From Lycocorax pyrrhopterus obiensis (taxonomy: Eukaryota > Chordata > Aves > Passeriformes > Paradisaeidae): a stretch of DNA of 64,000 nt. The position numbers and the translations under genes were made by a program. Positions 1 through 13,859 of the stretch are shown in pieces. The stretch is from contig JACSVZ010000002.1 in NCBI GenBank assembly GCA_014706295.1, positions 106,202,547 through 106,266,546 on the forward strand, in the 5' to 3' direction. The notes beneath the pieces were generated by a model. It was not told the DNA's origin. It was given only the letters and a program-made list of their open reading frames with translations, and did not search any database. Position 1 is the stretch's first letter; every line of letters begins with the position of its first letter.

Positions 1-3000
1 CCTAATGTGATTATGCAGCAAAATAAACAATGTCAAATCATGACTTCTTTGTAGGGAAGTCTAGTCTCTTAGACTACAAGTCTGGCATACTAGCCAAAAG
101 CATACATAATTTAAAAGGCGCTTTGAATACTGCCAGAAAAATTGTGTGAAATATGGGTGAGCTTGAGGGGAAGAAACTACACAGAGGTTAAGTTGCATGA
201 GAAAATCTTTCTCCCAACTACGATGCTATTAGAAAATGAATGTCTTTTTTTTTTTTATTGTGCATATATTCACATCAGTGATGTGGTACAGCTCACAGAC
301 TAGAAGAGACCCTCTGTCAAGAATGTATTTGTTTGTGTCCCCAGCTATTTGGAAAAGCACACAATTGATCAGTGCAAGAAATACAATTATGTACTCTGAG
401 AAGGAATGCTAAGATGTTCAAGGTTAGTCAAGCTCACTGTACAGGTCATCTTTGTTTGCTACAAATGTGCTCACCCAACCACTTTCACTCCTTACCAGCA
501 CGGTAAGCACCAGCTCAGCCAGGTGAAGAACTACTACACCAAGGGCTGCATAAGACACAAAGGCAAATGCAACTTTGCTTCAACCTTGAGTCAGCTTAGA
601 CATAAAAACTGCACACAGAAATTTAATTTGACAATTACTGATTTTGAGTTTAGAGGAAATTTTGCTGTTGCTTATCTCTGCCCTTGCCTGTGAGTTCTGA
701 ACCGGGGTTCGTAAGGTCATTAGTTCTAATAGCAATAGGAAAGCAGAAGAGACACATCATGGCATGAAACAAAAATCTGAAAAGCAAGAATGATTTAATG
801 TTTAAATCCAATCTCCTTTATATTATGTTAGGGAATTTGAGATGTGCTTTTTTAATCTTATCTTCTAGGATTTTTTTCCACAGGAAAACTTCCCCATAAA
901 TTCACAAAACGTTCTGGCGCTTGGTATGGTTTTACACCCTGAGAATTTATTATTCATGAAATAGGTCTTTTGAAGTACAATTTCTAAGTATTGATGTTTT
1001 ATCTTTAGCAGTGAACATGAGCAGAGGCTTAAAGGCCCACTGACAATCACTCAGGAATAGCTCAACTGCTCATGTCTAGGTGAGGTCTTCCCCACACAGG
1101 GAACCTTTTGTAAATATTAGTTACTAGAATCACAACACTAATACATGTAGTTAATAATTATCACAATGTGCCAAAACTGCACAGTTTGCTCCCTGATTAC
1201 AATATTAAATTGCTATTGAGCTGTGGTATTTGCTTCAGGCAATACTACTGAGAAGCCTCCAAAGACTTTGGTTGGCCTCCCTGCACAAGCTTGGGAAATG
1301 CATGCCTGCACAGAAAGCAGAGGCAGTGCTGGGGTTTGCCAGAAAACAAACAAACCTCAGACAATAGAAGGAAAGTTTTATCAGAGCTGAAGTGTCCTTT
1401 CACTTGGGAACTGTCATCTCATGAAAATAAAATTCACACACACACTTGATTAGGGCTTCTGTGGCAGACCATTACCAAGAGCGAGGTGATTCAAGCTGTG
1501 TGTGGAGCATCCTGCACAGCCAGCTCTGAAAGCTTTGTTTTAGTTGCTTTTGATGACATCTAAAAAGCTGCTAAGCCACTTCAGAAAAGTTCAGATGTTC
1601 TGCCTGACATGTTTGTGCTCATCTACCAATGGGTGTTTTCTGCTGATACTTTTGTCTGTTGCCCTGCAGATGAAGTAGTTTTGGGTGGCAAATGGGAAAC
1701 ACCATTGCTGGTACCATTGTTCATCTTGGTCATGCATTCAAAATCATGATGGGTCTAAACACAAACCCTGATCTTCAGCTTCAGGCCTTGATTCTTTATC
1801 TTTCTAAACCCATGAACCAAACTGCCCAATTCGAAGAGTCTCCGTTTGAATATAAAATTCAAAAATGGTCCAAGCTGTCTCCTTAGATTTTGGGCTTTTA
1901 GGCTGGTATCAACATTCAGACAAGCTTAGGAAAGGGTCTAAGAGGTACAGTGATGTCTGAGCACAGATCAGGTCATAGATTAAGGTTTCTGCTTGAGAAC
2001 AAGAGTTGGAAAATGCCTCTGCACTGTCGTCTAACTATTGCTCAGTAATCTGGTATGTAAATGTAGCCCTTATTTGGTGGGAGGAGAAGGTGTGACAAAT
2101 CTATCAGGACCAAAGTTTCAGACTCGGGGTTTCAGACTCAGGATTCTTTGCCTGTGATCAAAGATGACTGATTTTTCTAGAGTAAATGCATTCAACGTTT
2201 ACTGAAGTTCTGAAGACAGCATAGCCAGAAGGATTGCAGTTATTAGGGTGTCGGTAGGAGTAGCCCAGGAATGTGATTTGCAGGTACAGATTCCAATCCT
2301 TGCACTTAGGAAGGGCTGTTGAACGAGAGAATGCAGGCTTTTGACTCCTTCTATAAAGCAAAGCCAGGTGTTTGCACTTGGAAAGTGCAGGTGTGAGTTT
2401 ATGTACTTGAGTTTATCAGGCCCAAGTTGAAACCGTATCCCTTATGAGATCATAGGCTATTGTCCAGCTTCTGCATCATTAAGGCATGCTATTCATGTAG
2501 GTTCTGGGACTTGGTCTTGAAATCACTGTGCTGGGTTTTCTAACTCATTTTTTGGTAATTTTTATGGTTTCTTTTACAGAGCTATGTGAGTTACATGGGG
2601 CAAGGCTTCCGTGCTCCTTCAGAAAACATATGTTAAATCGAAATAGTAGTATTATAACCCCTACAAGGAGAAACAAAGGAAAAGGGACACAGATTTGCTG
2701 GCTGCTTGCCTGAAACTGTGCATAGGTACCTCAGCTGAATTCAGTATTTCATTTCAGCATTTGAAACTTACCTCTGATGTTTCCTCAGAGAAGATCCTAG
2801 CACTACTTGTCCTTTTTTATTTATGTACTTGCTGAATTGCAGAAGGTGGGTTTCAGGTCTCAGCAGTCAGCCTTATACCTTGGCCCTCTTGTCCAGAATG
2901 AAATGTCATTCTTAAGTTAAATCACAAAGTTGTTAAAAAGAAAAAGAAAAGGAAAATTTTGTCTCTAGACTGTTTTCAGGGTTCTTCTGAAGCCCAAACA

Positions 3001-4354
3001 TAAAACCAAATTGAAAGAAACTGTTGTGCCATTGAATCTATCCTGCTATGAGCTTCTGCTTGTTCCCTAGTACCTATTTCATGGAACATTATAATGCCCT
3101 ATTTTAAATGTTCCAAGTAAAAATTGTGTCTATGTATCTTTTTGGTTCAGGCACCAAACTCAGATTAAGGCAGATACTGTTTTTTTCTTCTGATTCTCTC
3201 CTGCCAGGAACTGCTGAGATATTTTATAGCCTGTCAACAACCCCTCTTCAAGAATAACCTGAGAAAGCAGGTCGGCTATTACACAAGTAACAAGGGTCTG
3301 CTCTCTTTCTTCCAGTTTCTTCTTCTACGACAGCTAACACAGGAAAAGATCAAGGATTGTCGTAAAAAAACAAAAAGCAGAGAACTACCTGTTGTTATCT
3401 GTTACACTGGCAGGTACGATTAATTATTTATGCAGTACCATGGGTAAAGGAGCAGACAGGTCAGGTTCCCGAATCTGCTGTCTGTGGGTGTTTTGCTGAT
3501 GTATGTCAGCTTCATTCTTGGTCAAATATTATGGCCCCATCCTGCTCCCGAGTGTATCTGTCTTTTATTTGTGGATTTCCACCAAAGAAAAGGCATAGAG
3601 CTGGAAGGAAAACAGCTTCTCAAATAGCGTATATGTGTTTTGTTGATTCTGGATTGTACAATAATTTTAATCTGATCTTTCAGCCTTGATTCTGGACAAA
3701 AATTATTGGATTTGAAACTGTAGCAGCTGGAATAACTGTATTTAGTGTGTATCATTTCCAAGGCAAAACTAGAAGTCTGGAATCTTTATAAAGGCTAAAA
3801 TGAAAAGGACAGGATGGGGTTGGTGGCATTTTGAAGCTTATATAAAAATTGTTGGGATGGTTTTTTTCCTAGCTTTTTTTTTTCATCCTTTCTAATATAC
3901 CTCCCTCTTCCACTGACTTCTCACCAAATTTAGAGGAGAATTTCTCATGTGTACCCTAAAAACTCTTATCCTGTGTTTCATAATCACCCCTTATCACTAC
4001 AAGCATGAACTCAAATGGGCTATGACTTCCCTATCTGCTCCTCCTAGCAAAGATCTGCTATCAGTGCTGACACGCTGCAGCAGCCTCTCTGGTTGCACAG
4101 AACATCTCGCTGACAAAATATCCCATCAGCCAGTGTTAGTCTGAAGAGTGTGTCTCTCCCAAAAAGCCCTATGTCGTCACCATAAGTTACAATGTGAAAG
4201 CCCTACCATCAGGGCAACAGTCAAAATTTATTCTCAGGCTGGCCTCACATGTTAACTTATCACCGAACTAAACTCTTTGCTGAAAGGCTGGAGCTTATAT
4301 TCACAGAGGGTAAAAATTGGTTCCACTGGGAAAGCTTCAAAGTCATTTCAGCCA
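1..4354. other. Intergenic, unique AT-rich sequence
   Basis: No gene or recognisable transposon. A 12-T run is at 245-256 and a short CA run near 1434-1445. The small open frames (longest about 95 codons at 406-693) have no family resemblance and are stop-free by chance. Confidence 0.6.
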
Positions 4355-4640
4355 TTAAACTGTGGCTGGATGTATCATAAGGTACAGGAGAGGTCGAGGC
4401 ACTGCCTGTGAACCACGGGGACTTGGTGAAGAAGTTCCTGCTGAAATTGGCAGCGTGATTTTGTATTCTGTTTCAGTCCGACTCTGCAGCAGGAGCAAGT
4501 TGCGTTTGTACATGAGACTCATTATGCTTCCCCTGTTTAACATACCAATTACTTTCTGTATTTACCATGTTTAGAGCGACTTCATGTCAAAAATTAATAA
4601 TGCTAAAATAAAGAGCTGTGCTGATGTGTGCTAAAGGGGA
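4355..4640. other. Noncoding block open on both strands, candidate conserved element
   Basis: Both strands lack stops for over 60 codons (minus 4355-4543, plus 4362-4574). The sequence is non-repetitive, of mixed composition and contains CpGs unlike its surroundings. Neither translation resembles a known family. It could be a conserved noncoding element or an unrecognised exon. Confidence 0.25.
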
Positions 4641-7600
4641 AGCACGGCAGGCTAATAGGATGTGTAATGGAAATGGAAGATGGATTTGCAGCTGTGGGGA
4701 TCACATCCAGATGAATTTCACGGTGTGCCATGGGGGGGTCCCACAGAGGCTCCTGTGCTCTTTCAGGCACACTTCAGACTGTGATAAGTGTATATCTTGA
4801 GAGGTCACAGCGCCTAAGTAATTTCACCCTGTAGGCAGTGTAAATACGTAGTGGTGCCAGTCAGTCCCTCTAAGCTTTGGAGGAGCTTCACTCCTCCGAA
4901 TTTCCTGACTGTCTCTCCACATTAGACAGAAGTGTTTGGGGAACAAGTAATTAAGTCTGGGGGACAAGAGGTTTTTGCCTTTTTTAACTGACCTTTGTAC
5001 AAGCTTGGGCAAGTAAGGAAACCCTGATTCATACCTGCTGATCCTGGGCAAATTGTATTAGTAGTAGGTCTCTGATCTTCAAAACTCAGGAGTCCACTAA
5101 GGATTTTACCCAGATTCCCCAGAGAACCCGACAACTCCAGTGTATTAGCCCTTCCTTACAAATTTTTTATTCAGCATCTCTCTGGTACTGGGGCTTGAAA
5201 TCTTGTCAGAGTCTCTAGTAGACATGGACAAGCTGTCATGCACTGACAAATATTTCCTTCCTCATGTTGATCAACATAGGCAACAGAGTGGCCAACCTCC
5301 TAATGGGAAGTAACAGGACTATTGATTAGTGGTGTTTGAGCATTGACAATAATGAAGATCATAAAAGCAGTTACAATATTTGTAATCAAAACAGATGGAA
5401 AGTTTATATTTTCGTTGAAAGAGAGCCTCTGCATAAAGAAGACCTCAATAAGCAAGTAGTATACAGGCATGCCCTGTTATTTGTTACCTCCAGTTTCAGT
5501 GGGACATCTGCTCTAGGTTGGTATGGGAAAGATGCTGGCTTCTGAATCACTTTGCTCACCAGCTGTGATTCCTTTCTGAGGAACAGTGTGAGGGAGAAAC
5601 GGGAGAAGCTCTGAATCTGCCTACTAGCTTCAGCAGTAATGGATGGTGTTTTAATATTTTCTTGTTTTTCTGGCTTTGGAAAGCTAATCCATACCTAAGC
5701 AAACAAGTTGTTTTTACAATAAAAGCACACTCTGTGCTGAGAGTTTGCCTCATGTTTGCCCTTTTGAAAAGACAACCTCCACTAAGAAATCTGTATTTGA
5801 TAATCCATTCAGTAAAGTTTTAAGAGATGCTTCATGTGCATAAACTTTCTAAGGGCCATATCCCGAGCTCTTTGCTCACTTCTTTCCCATTTAAATTCCC
5901 ATGTGCCTTAGCAGAAGTTTGGGCTTTGTAGATTTCTGCTACTTTGCTGCCATTTTTTGTCCACTGTAAACTCAGCCACACTCAGAAGGCAAAACAAAGT
6001 TCTTTCCTTACAATGCATCACTCAGAGATCATGAAACCTATGCCAGTGAAGATATGCAAGCATTATTGTTATGCAAACATTATTGGTCTCTTACACAAGA
6101 AGAAATTTCACTCATGCTGACACTAAATGGAAAAAGGGAGAGATCCAGGAACACTTTTTAACAATCAGTGTGTTCACTGACTGGCCGATTAACTGATAAG
6201 GAGTACAGAGTTTTATTAATGATACAACAAAAGGAACCAGCTCACTTGTCCTTAAGAGGGTTGGTTTTGTAGGGCTAAAAACAATAAATGTTTTAGTTCT
6301 GAACTCAGAGAGCAATGGTCCACTATACACAAGAGCAGATCTGCTGAGTAAGAAGGTACCATTTTTATAATATTGCTTTCAGAAAAAGACATACATCAAT
6401 CTTTACTGTTAAACAAGCTCAGTGTTATTCTTACAACAGAAAGATCAAAAATACATGGTAGGAAATATAAGTCACTGTTTCATCCTGCTTGGACTCAATG
6501 TGGGGCTGTTTGCTTCTTACTGACTATGTGAAAGATAATACAAGTGCAAGAAAACCTCAGGTTTCAATACCCTCTAGAAGACCTCCTTCTCATGATGTGG
6601 TGAATGATGGGGTATGGCTACTAGGAAACAGAGGTTGGAGTTGTCATTGCTGCAGCTAGGAGGCGCAAAAATGAACACCGACTTCATACCCAGCTGTTAC
6701 ATCCAGCCATGGAAGGCACTTCGCAATACTTGATGTGCTGACTTGCAGAAATTAAGAGTGATAAACCCAACAGCTTGAATATCTGTTTGTTTTTGCAATT
6801 AAAGCACTCTTTATTTTTCTATGCTCAAGCCATAAGAGGACCCAGTGGTGCCAGCACCTGCTGTGTAGGTGTAAGAAGTGGCCAGTCTGTGGTGATGTGT
6901 GTATTTCTGCTGGGTGAAAGCACAGGGCTATTGGATGCTTGCGCTGAGATCTCTGCTTGCTTCCTAACACAGTCCCTGAGACCAGTCACTCCAGGGTTTG
7001 TCTCAAATGGATTAACTAGTGTCAGTCAGCAATTTCTTGATGCTACAGACCAATTGTCTAAACAAACTTTCCAGTGAGAGGCCTTCTAGGAGGATTTTCC
7101 TCTTGTCATGGTGAAAATCAATCCATCCGGTGAGAGTATTCACTTAGGCTAGAAGACACCATTCTTGAACTATTTTAATCTGAGTAAGGACTTGTCCCTC
7201 ATCCAAAGTGAATGTTTTGTTTCATTATTATCTAAATCACATCCCAATTTAGAAAACAACACATATTTTCACAGTACTGCAAAAGCCATTTCTCTGCATT
7301 CCCTGAGTTTTAACTCCCTAAGACATGCACTAAAAGCTATCTATATCATAAATTATACTACAAAACCTAGCTACTTGCTGTAATTACAGGATTCAGTTAA
7401 TAGCAGTAATTTGTAACTGCTCAAAGTTATGAATAACTCAATAATTTCAGAGCAGTTCATTGCTTGGACCTGGAGGAACTGCCTTCTTTGAATTCTATTA
7501 GATATTTTTAAAGTAATCTCATCACTTGCCAGCAACTTAGCAGAAATGTTAGGTGGAAGGGTAGAGAGTTCAGAGATTCATGTGAGAATAGCAAAGATGT

Positions 7601-8439
7601 GACTGTGTTGGGATTCCAGGAAAAAAACAGAAATCTCACGTCTAAAGTCTGATAAATAACTTAGGGACAAATAACATTTTACTGATCAAAAACATACTAT
7701 AATTTGCATGGGTGACATTAGGAATATACAACTGATTTCATGCAAGTGAAGGTAATCAAGGAGTCTGAATCTGAAATCTGTCTGCAGCAAGTGATGTGCA
7801 CCTTCCTATGTGATAATTGTACAACTTGAGGCCATCTACAAAATGCAAACAGAATAATTAATATCTCTCTCATAACATAAAATGGTGGGATGGACTAATG
7901 TTGTTTGATCTCCTTGAGTCCTCTCCTTGTAATAAGCTCTTATTTTGTATTGCATTATGCATAGTATATTCACTCACGCCTCGCTGTTGCACTGTTTTCT
8001 ACCAAGACAATGAAAATACGGGCCCCCTTTTACATGAACCCACACCACAGATTGCCAGAAGTAGCTTACATCTAACCTGAGGCCAATAGCTGCTGGGAAG
8101 TAATTAGTCGTAGTGCTGCTATAATCCCTTAGTAAATGTAAGCGCAACTCCTATTTGTGCTGAAGGTGAAATGTTTGTGGTAACAAATGCCCTTTTCTCT
8201 GAATAAAAATGTATTTACTTTTAATCAATCAGGGACTCATTATCAGCGTTGTCTTCATCTCCCTAAACCTTGGCCTTCTGTGTATGATTTTAGCGTTGGG
8301 GGAGAGTGTCTGCAAGGTTATTAAGAGAATGTTGCAAAATAGCTCTAATGACCTGAATCAGCTAGGGATAGGCAGTCAGAAATTACAAGGCAGTCCTATT
8401 ATCTCCTGATACCTCTAGGCTCTCATCAGACCCTCCCCG
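4641..8439. other. Intergenic, nothing recognised
   Basis: AT-rich unique sequence without a gene, clear repeat or RNA structure that I can see. Overlapping antisense open frames at 6752-7077 share no feature with known proteins. Confidence 0.6.
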
Positions 8440-9010
8440 CCCTCAAAAGGGGAGGAGGAGGAGATTATTGCTGTTCCTATTCAAGCAGTGGGCACATTCA
8501 CATGTTGCATGACGTGCACATGAGCAACCCCCGAAGGAGGAGGGAGACCCTGGAGCTTTGCTGCTGAGGACTGTAACCTGCAGACTTTGGAAGGTGACAT
8601 GGAGAAATGGCTGCCTTAATTTAGGGAATGGTGCTGGCTGAGGAGCTGGGGGATGGCCAGGGGAGGTCTGTGGGAACTGAGGAGAGCCTGAACTGTGCAG
8701 TCCAGGGTCCCAGGCTGGCCGTGGGGCTGCCCACGCCTGCTGGGCTCCTGTCCCTGCAGTGCTGAGTCTGCAACACGTCCCAGCCACACAAGGGGATGGG
8801 GAGCTGCGGTCTGGCTTCTCCCCCAAGGCATCCCAAGCGCCCCTCTCTCCAAGAGTGCTGCCAAACCAAAGCATGAAGCTGAACAGAGTTGTCCTGGCCA
8901 CAAGCAGCCCTTGAAGACCCTCTAGATGGCTGCAGCCCTTTCCCCTCCACCCACCTCTGCAGAGACATAGCATCCAGAGCAGGGCTGAAAGTCTGAGCCA
9001 TAAAGTTTTG
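8440..9010. other. GC-rich island with overlapping open frames, probably noncoding
   Basis: A local G+C-rich patch in AT-rich surroundings. Three minus-strand frames and one plus-strand frame are open together, the longest 176 codons at 8443-8973. Simultaneous openness in several frames is what high GC with few stops produces. The predicted proteins are low-complexity (P, S, G, A, W, C) with no domain. CpG is not notably dense, so it is not an obvious promoter island. Confidence 0.35.
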
Positions 9011-10221
9011 CTGCTTTTAAAAGCTGAGAAGGGGCCTCTGGGAATCGGTTGCCATGAACTAAGGCAGTTGCTTTAGTTATTTTCAGTTTCCCCAATGTAC
9101 TTTTCTTGGCCAGCCCTGGAAGTAAAAGTTACAAATCTATTATGGTACATAACTTCCCAGCAGGCCCTCTGCTGTGTGATAAGGCAAAGGGTCTTTCCAG
9201 CCTGCTTTTCCAGGATGAGCACAGGAACAGAGGAGAATCCTGTGCTAAAAGAGCATGAATGGTGCTCCACCTCATTCACCTTCTGGGTCTTCATGTTTGG
9301 CCCCAGAAAAGCACCCACATCTAACAGGCACATCATCAGGGATGTGAGAGTATTGCAAGAAGTGAGAAGAAAATCATCGTAGCAATCCGCACAAAAAAAA
9401 TAAAAGGATTTTTCTGAACTTGTGGCTTCTTCAGCCAGCTGTAGGATAGCTGTTCTCCTGTGTGGTTAGCTTGACAAGTCATTTTTCCCTCCCTCTATTT
9501 TGGTGTCCTTCTCACAGCAAGGAGGGATGTGACTGATGTTGCTGGATATAAGAAAGTAGCGCTGACTTCAGGTATGGCTACCTGGTATTGCTTTGGCAAT
9601 TTGTTTTTAATTTTTTCATTACCTGATTTCAACATTGATTGTGAAATATTAAGAGCAATGAGAATGGGGAAATCTTATTAGCGAGCTCAGTTTAGAGAGG
9701 AGAAGCGCAGAATCAGTGTCTTTTCCCTGTGGAGGTAATCTGTTATCCTTTGATATACGGGCAAGTCTTCCATGGACAAATGAAATGGCAGTGCGTGGCA
9801 TGTGTGCGCTACGGAAGGAGCACGGAGCTATGGTAGAAAGTACATGTGTTGCAGAGGGACATTTTGATTCCGAACACGTGTGGTTAGCTTTTGATACAAA
9901 ACTCTACCGTGACAAGCTGTGATCTGGACTCATTATTGCCTGCTTCTAGGATCACTTTCTATACCATCAGCAATGCTGAATCAAGGCAGCATATTTGACT
10001 TACAAGAACAGTTTTAGCAAAGGGTAAATTGTGATAAAAATTGTCTCCTTCCTTGTTTCTTTGTACAGTGCAGATCAAGTGATACACTCTCAGCAGTAAT
10101 GCAGCCTGATCATTACTGAGCACTCTCCCTGGCATGCCTATGAGCAAACTTTCTATTGTTTCAATTAGATGATCTTGGGCATTCAGGGAATTTAATACTG
10201 ATGGAGCTCAGCTCCTAAAAT
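9011..10221. other. Intergenic, nothing recognised
   Basis: Unique AT-rich sequence up to the CR1 fragment at 10.2 kb. No gene seen. Confidence 0.6.
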
Positions 10222-10480
10222 CCTAGAAATTAGAGCCTCAGAGAACCTAGGGAATCATCTTGTCCATCCCCTGACAATGCAGATTATTTTCTACTGTATT
10301 TTTACTGTGGTTTTTTTTCCAGTCGATTTTTAATGATTCTAGCAACGGGGTTTCCATCACTTTTCCTGGGGGACTATTCCACATTCTAATAGATCTCACT
10401 GTTAGGAAAATTTTCCTGATATTCAGTCTAAATTTTCCTTTGCTCAATTTCATCCCATTACTCCTAGATGTGCCCAGTAG
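10222..10480 (-). mobile_element. Old CR1 LINE 3' fragment
   Basis: The block starting near GAATCATCTTGTCCATCCCC and running through the GGGTTTCCATCACTTTTCCT, GACTATTCCACATTCTAATA and TCACTGTTAGGAAAATTTTC segments is the complement of the conserved CR1 ORF2 end and 3' UTR. It is well diverged and belongs to an older subfamily than the copies at 39.6 and 47.5 kb. The minus-strand open frame at 10247-10522 is the remnant of reverse transcriptase-end coding in this fragment, including KFRLNIRKIF. It is 5'-truncated like most CR1 copies. Confidence 0.8.
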
Positions 10481-12984
10481 AGGCGGGTGAAAACTGAAAG
10501 TGAGTAGGCAAACCTGACACATTATGTGTGCTCAGAGCCAATTTACAGCAGTGGGTAAAGTGATAGAGTCAATTTGCAGCATTCTGTAAGTGACAGAGAG
10601 GGTCTTAGGGCATGCACTCTCTGAAAATGGTTCTGAATCTTGATGAAAACCCCAAAGTGAAGAAAAAGATCCAGAAGCTGTAATGACTTTGTATTTTTTG
10701 CAACACTCGGATTGAACACAACAAGAATCCTCTATGAAGAGATAACGGGTAGGGTACCTTGTTTATGCTATGGCTGCCAATAAAACTTAAATTTATACAG
10801 GCATCTGAATAACATATATTCCATTGCACCAAACACTGCAAATTGTCATTTACTTGTACATGCTAGACAGAATTAAAATCCATCTCAGAATACTTGAGCT
10901 ATTACCCACTAGGTAATGAAACCCAGAGCTGAAAATTGCATTTATATTGTAAATGTTCTTGTGTAAGTAACTTTATGTCTGCATAATTTTCTGATACCCT
11001 GCTAGTAAACTACCTAACAAAAGAAATTTCCTAAATCCCCTCTGCATACACACACATTGCTCTGTTTTTCTAGTTTCCCTTTTTTTTCCTTTTCATCCTT
11101 TCATGCACTATTATGAGCCTTACCTCTGTTTTCTTCCTCACTGCTAATTCATTTCCAAAGAGGCAGCTAATCCTGTGACTACTTTGTTGCCCACATCACT
11201 AAACCTTTCAGACCATTCACCTACTTGTCTTATGGTGTATAAAGTTCACAGATGTCATCTCTCTATTCTTGGACACGCATGTACCCTTTCTACCCCATCA
11301 ACCCATATTACCAAAAATATTGTCTTGCATCTTACTCCTTATTTATATCCTTTCTTATATCACATCTTCCCCAATGCTTTTTACTGATGGTCCCCCAAGA
11401 CCTTTCATCATCAGCCTCCATCCAGTGTTTGTGTCTAATCAAAACTGCAACATTCTCGGGTGTGGACAGTGCTTTCCCTTGTTTCCGTAATGAAAGATGA
11501 CAGAAAGCTTGGGAAGTCATTCACACTGGGGAGTGGTATGGCCTCTGCAACAGGAAAGGAAGATGGTTTTCACAGCCTGTTGTACAGCAATCCAGCCTCC
11601 TTTGAAACTGTAAAAAGTTTAGCAGACAAAAGAAAACTAAAATACTATGTTAATCTCATAGTGATATGAGGAACTCCACAAGGACATGGTCAGAGTTGTA
11701 TCCAGACACTTAGCTAGTGGCCAGACCTGGTTAGTCATAAAAAACCCCATGGAAATGGTCTACTGATGACAAAGTAGGTACATCTGGAAGAAACACAAGT
11801 CACAGGCACTGGTATTGCTGGATGATCCACAGTCACGTGCCATAAATTCTGCCCTTGGGGAGGGAATCAGAAACTGGGACAGGTGAAGGAAAGAAGGGAC
11901 TTGTGTGAGACTGCAAGGAAGTGCTGGAACTTATAAAAAGCCACAGTGTGATGAGGGCAAGGAACAAAAGCTGTATCTGAGACTTGTGGGAAGTGGAGAG
12001 GACTGTGCAGTGCACAGGACAAGAAAAGAAGTGAGGCATTAGAAGAAAGATCAGCTTGGGTGTCAGGGATGCATGTCTGATGTCTCACTGGGGCTATTGG
12101 GGCTGCATGTGTCCCTAGCAGTGCCATGAATACATCAGAAGGGTTAAGAGGGGAAGTCATCTTTCCAGATACTTGGCGCAGCCTCAGGAACGTGCCGTCC
12201 AGCGGTCTGTGTGTGCAGTCCTGTGGTTTTGGTCAAGAGGATGATCACCAGAGTATATCACAACTGTTTCTTCTGACCTTGGATTTTGTTAACCCAAATG
12301 ACCTTTTCTATTTTCCTCACGTTTTCTTCTTTTTGCAGTGAGTCCAACTACTGCTCCAGATGCCACTTTTTTCTCGCTTGTATTTAATCATATAAACCAC
12401 CTGATCTTCACCTGGAAGAATCTTTCACAGTTTTTTAGTCTTTTCTTAGTTGGAACTCAAGATGTGTGTTTTGAGCAAAACAAAACAAAAAAACCCTCTG
12501 CATCATTGTAGATCTGTTAAATTAAGATGATTTCTCTCCTTGTAGCAAACTGCTATAGCTGAGGCCAGCAGATGCATTCAAACTGGAATTATGTCAGTGG
12601 CTGGGACAGTGATCATCTCCTGCAGGGAAATTCTGCTCTAAGAATTCACTTCTCACCACCAGTCCTGTAAAGTCCTCTGCATGTCTTACCTGTACTGCCC
12701 TTTTGATTGTCCTCTCCCAAGGGTGAGAAAGTTATCAACACTTATAATAAGCAGTGCTCTTTATCAGCAGTTGTCCTGGTACAGAATAGGCATTAATCCT
12801 TAACTCTATTTAGGAATCAGAAGAAAGTGTTTTATCAACTTCATCTGTCTTCATTGTTTGTTAGGGGAACATTCACAATCTCATCTTTGCACTCCTTTCA
12901 TCCTGTTTCCCTCATTGATCCCATGTTTCTCTGACTCTGCTGCTCACAGTGCTCCCTGTGACCCCTTCTTTCACTCTGCTCTCT
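10481..12984. other. Intergenic, nothing recognised
   Basis: Unique sequence with pyrimidine-rich tracts near 11060-11110 and 11270-11380. Overlapping short frames at 11175-11520 come from this T/C-rich composition. No gene or repeat family recognised. Confidence 0.55.
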
Positions 12985-13260
12985 GCCTTCTTTCATGCCA
13001 TTTGAGCTAGCTTTTCCCATCTCCTTCCTCCAGGTCTTGCCTTAAAACCCATTGGAGTCCTATCCTGAGATTCTCACCACTTGTGTTCCCAAGCCCTTTT
13101 TCTTCTCAGCATTGATTGTAATTTGTTTTGATCTGTTAACTCATAAGCCCTTTTGGCCAACAATCTTCACTCCTTGATTCTTTCAACAGTTGTCAGATAT
13201 TTTGTCAGCTAGCTGATGAAATGCTCTGTCTATGTGGTGATAAGTACTAAGCTTAAATTT
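12985..13260 (+). mobile_element. Possible ancient L2/L3-type LINE 3' remnant
   Basis: Two blocks resemble L2/L3 3' ends in the right order: CCTCCAGGTCTTGCCTTAAA followed by ACCCATTGG, then ACTCATAAGCCCTTTTGGCC followed by an AATCTTCACTCC stretch. The similarity is weak and no terminal repeat is visible. Confidence 0.35.
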
Positions 13261-13859
13261 CAGTGTTGTCATTCATTTAAGATATCTGTAAAAGGAGGTT
13301 AGTGTATGTCTCCATCTGAATATAGGACATATAAAACTTAGGAGTGTTAGAGATAGAGAGGATTTGCTGAGATGGAGCTATGCAGAAGAGATGGTGTACA
13401 AGGAGAAAGAAGATGCAGGCATCTGAACAGATCTAATGCCCGGTTTCTCAATGTTGCTGTGCCTGTCCTAGGGAATGAGCCTCTCTCCTGGCTGCTGTTG
13501 TATGAGGGGGCCCAAAATAGGCTCACATTTGGGGTTGATCTTATAACAGTCATGAAAAGCAGAGTGCATTTCACCTCTAACCCCATCACACAGTTCTCTA
13601 CTCTACACTATTTAGACCTTTTTCTGTTTGTCCCTGGTTTCAGAACATTACACTTTTGTCCTGTCTGTGACTCTTTGGCTAGGCATACTTACCTCTGTCT
13701 GTGACAGGAGCAAGTGTCCTGTTAAGGACACTTAAGGTGTTTCTACCTTTGGTATGCAGATCTGCGACCTTCCCACAGGCCCCAAGGGAAGGATAATAGT
13801 GGGATTTTTTTTGGACAGGTTTCTAGCAGAACGGGCTGGAGGCAAGAAATCTGTGCATG
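13261..13859. other. Intergenic, one 110-codon open frame of unknown status
   Basis: An open frame at 13372-13704 on the plus strand has no recognisable domain and overlaps an antisense frame of 80 codons. I treat it as chance. Confidence 0.4.

Noticed and set aside
8443..8973. 176-codon minus-strand open frame
   Set aside because: Two other minus frames and one plus frame are open in the same GC-rich patch, the protein is low-complexity, and no domain or splice signal supports it.
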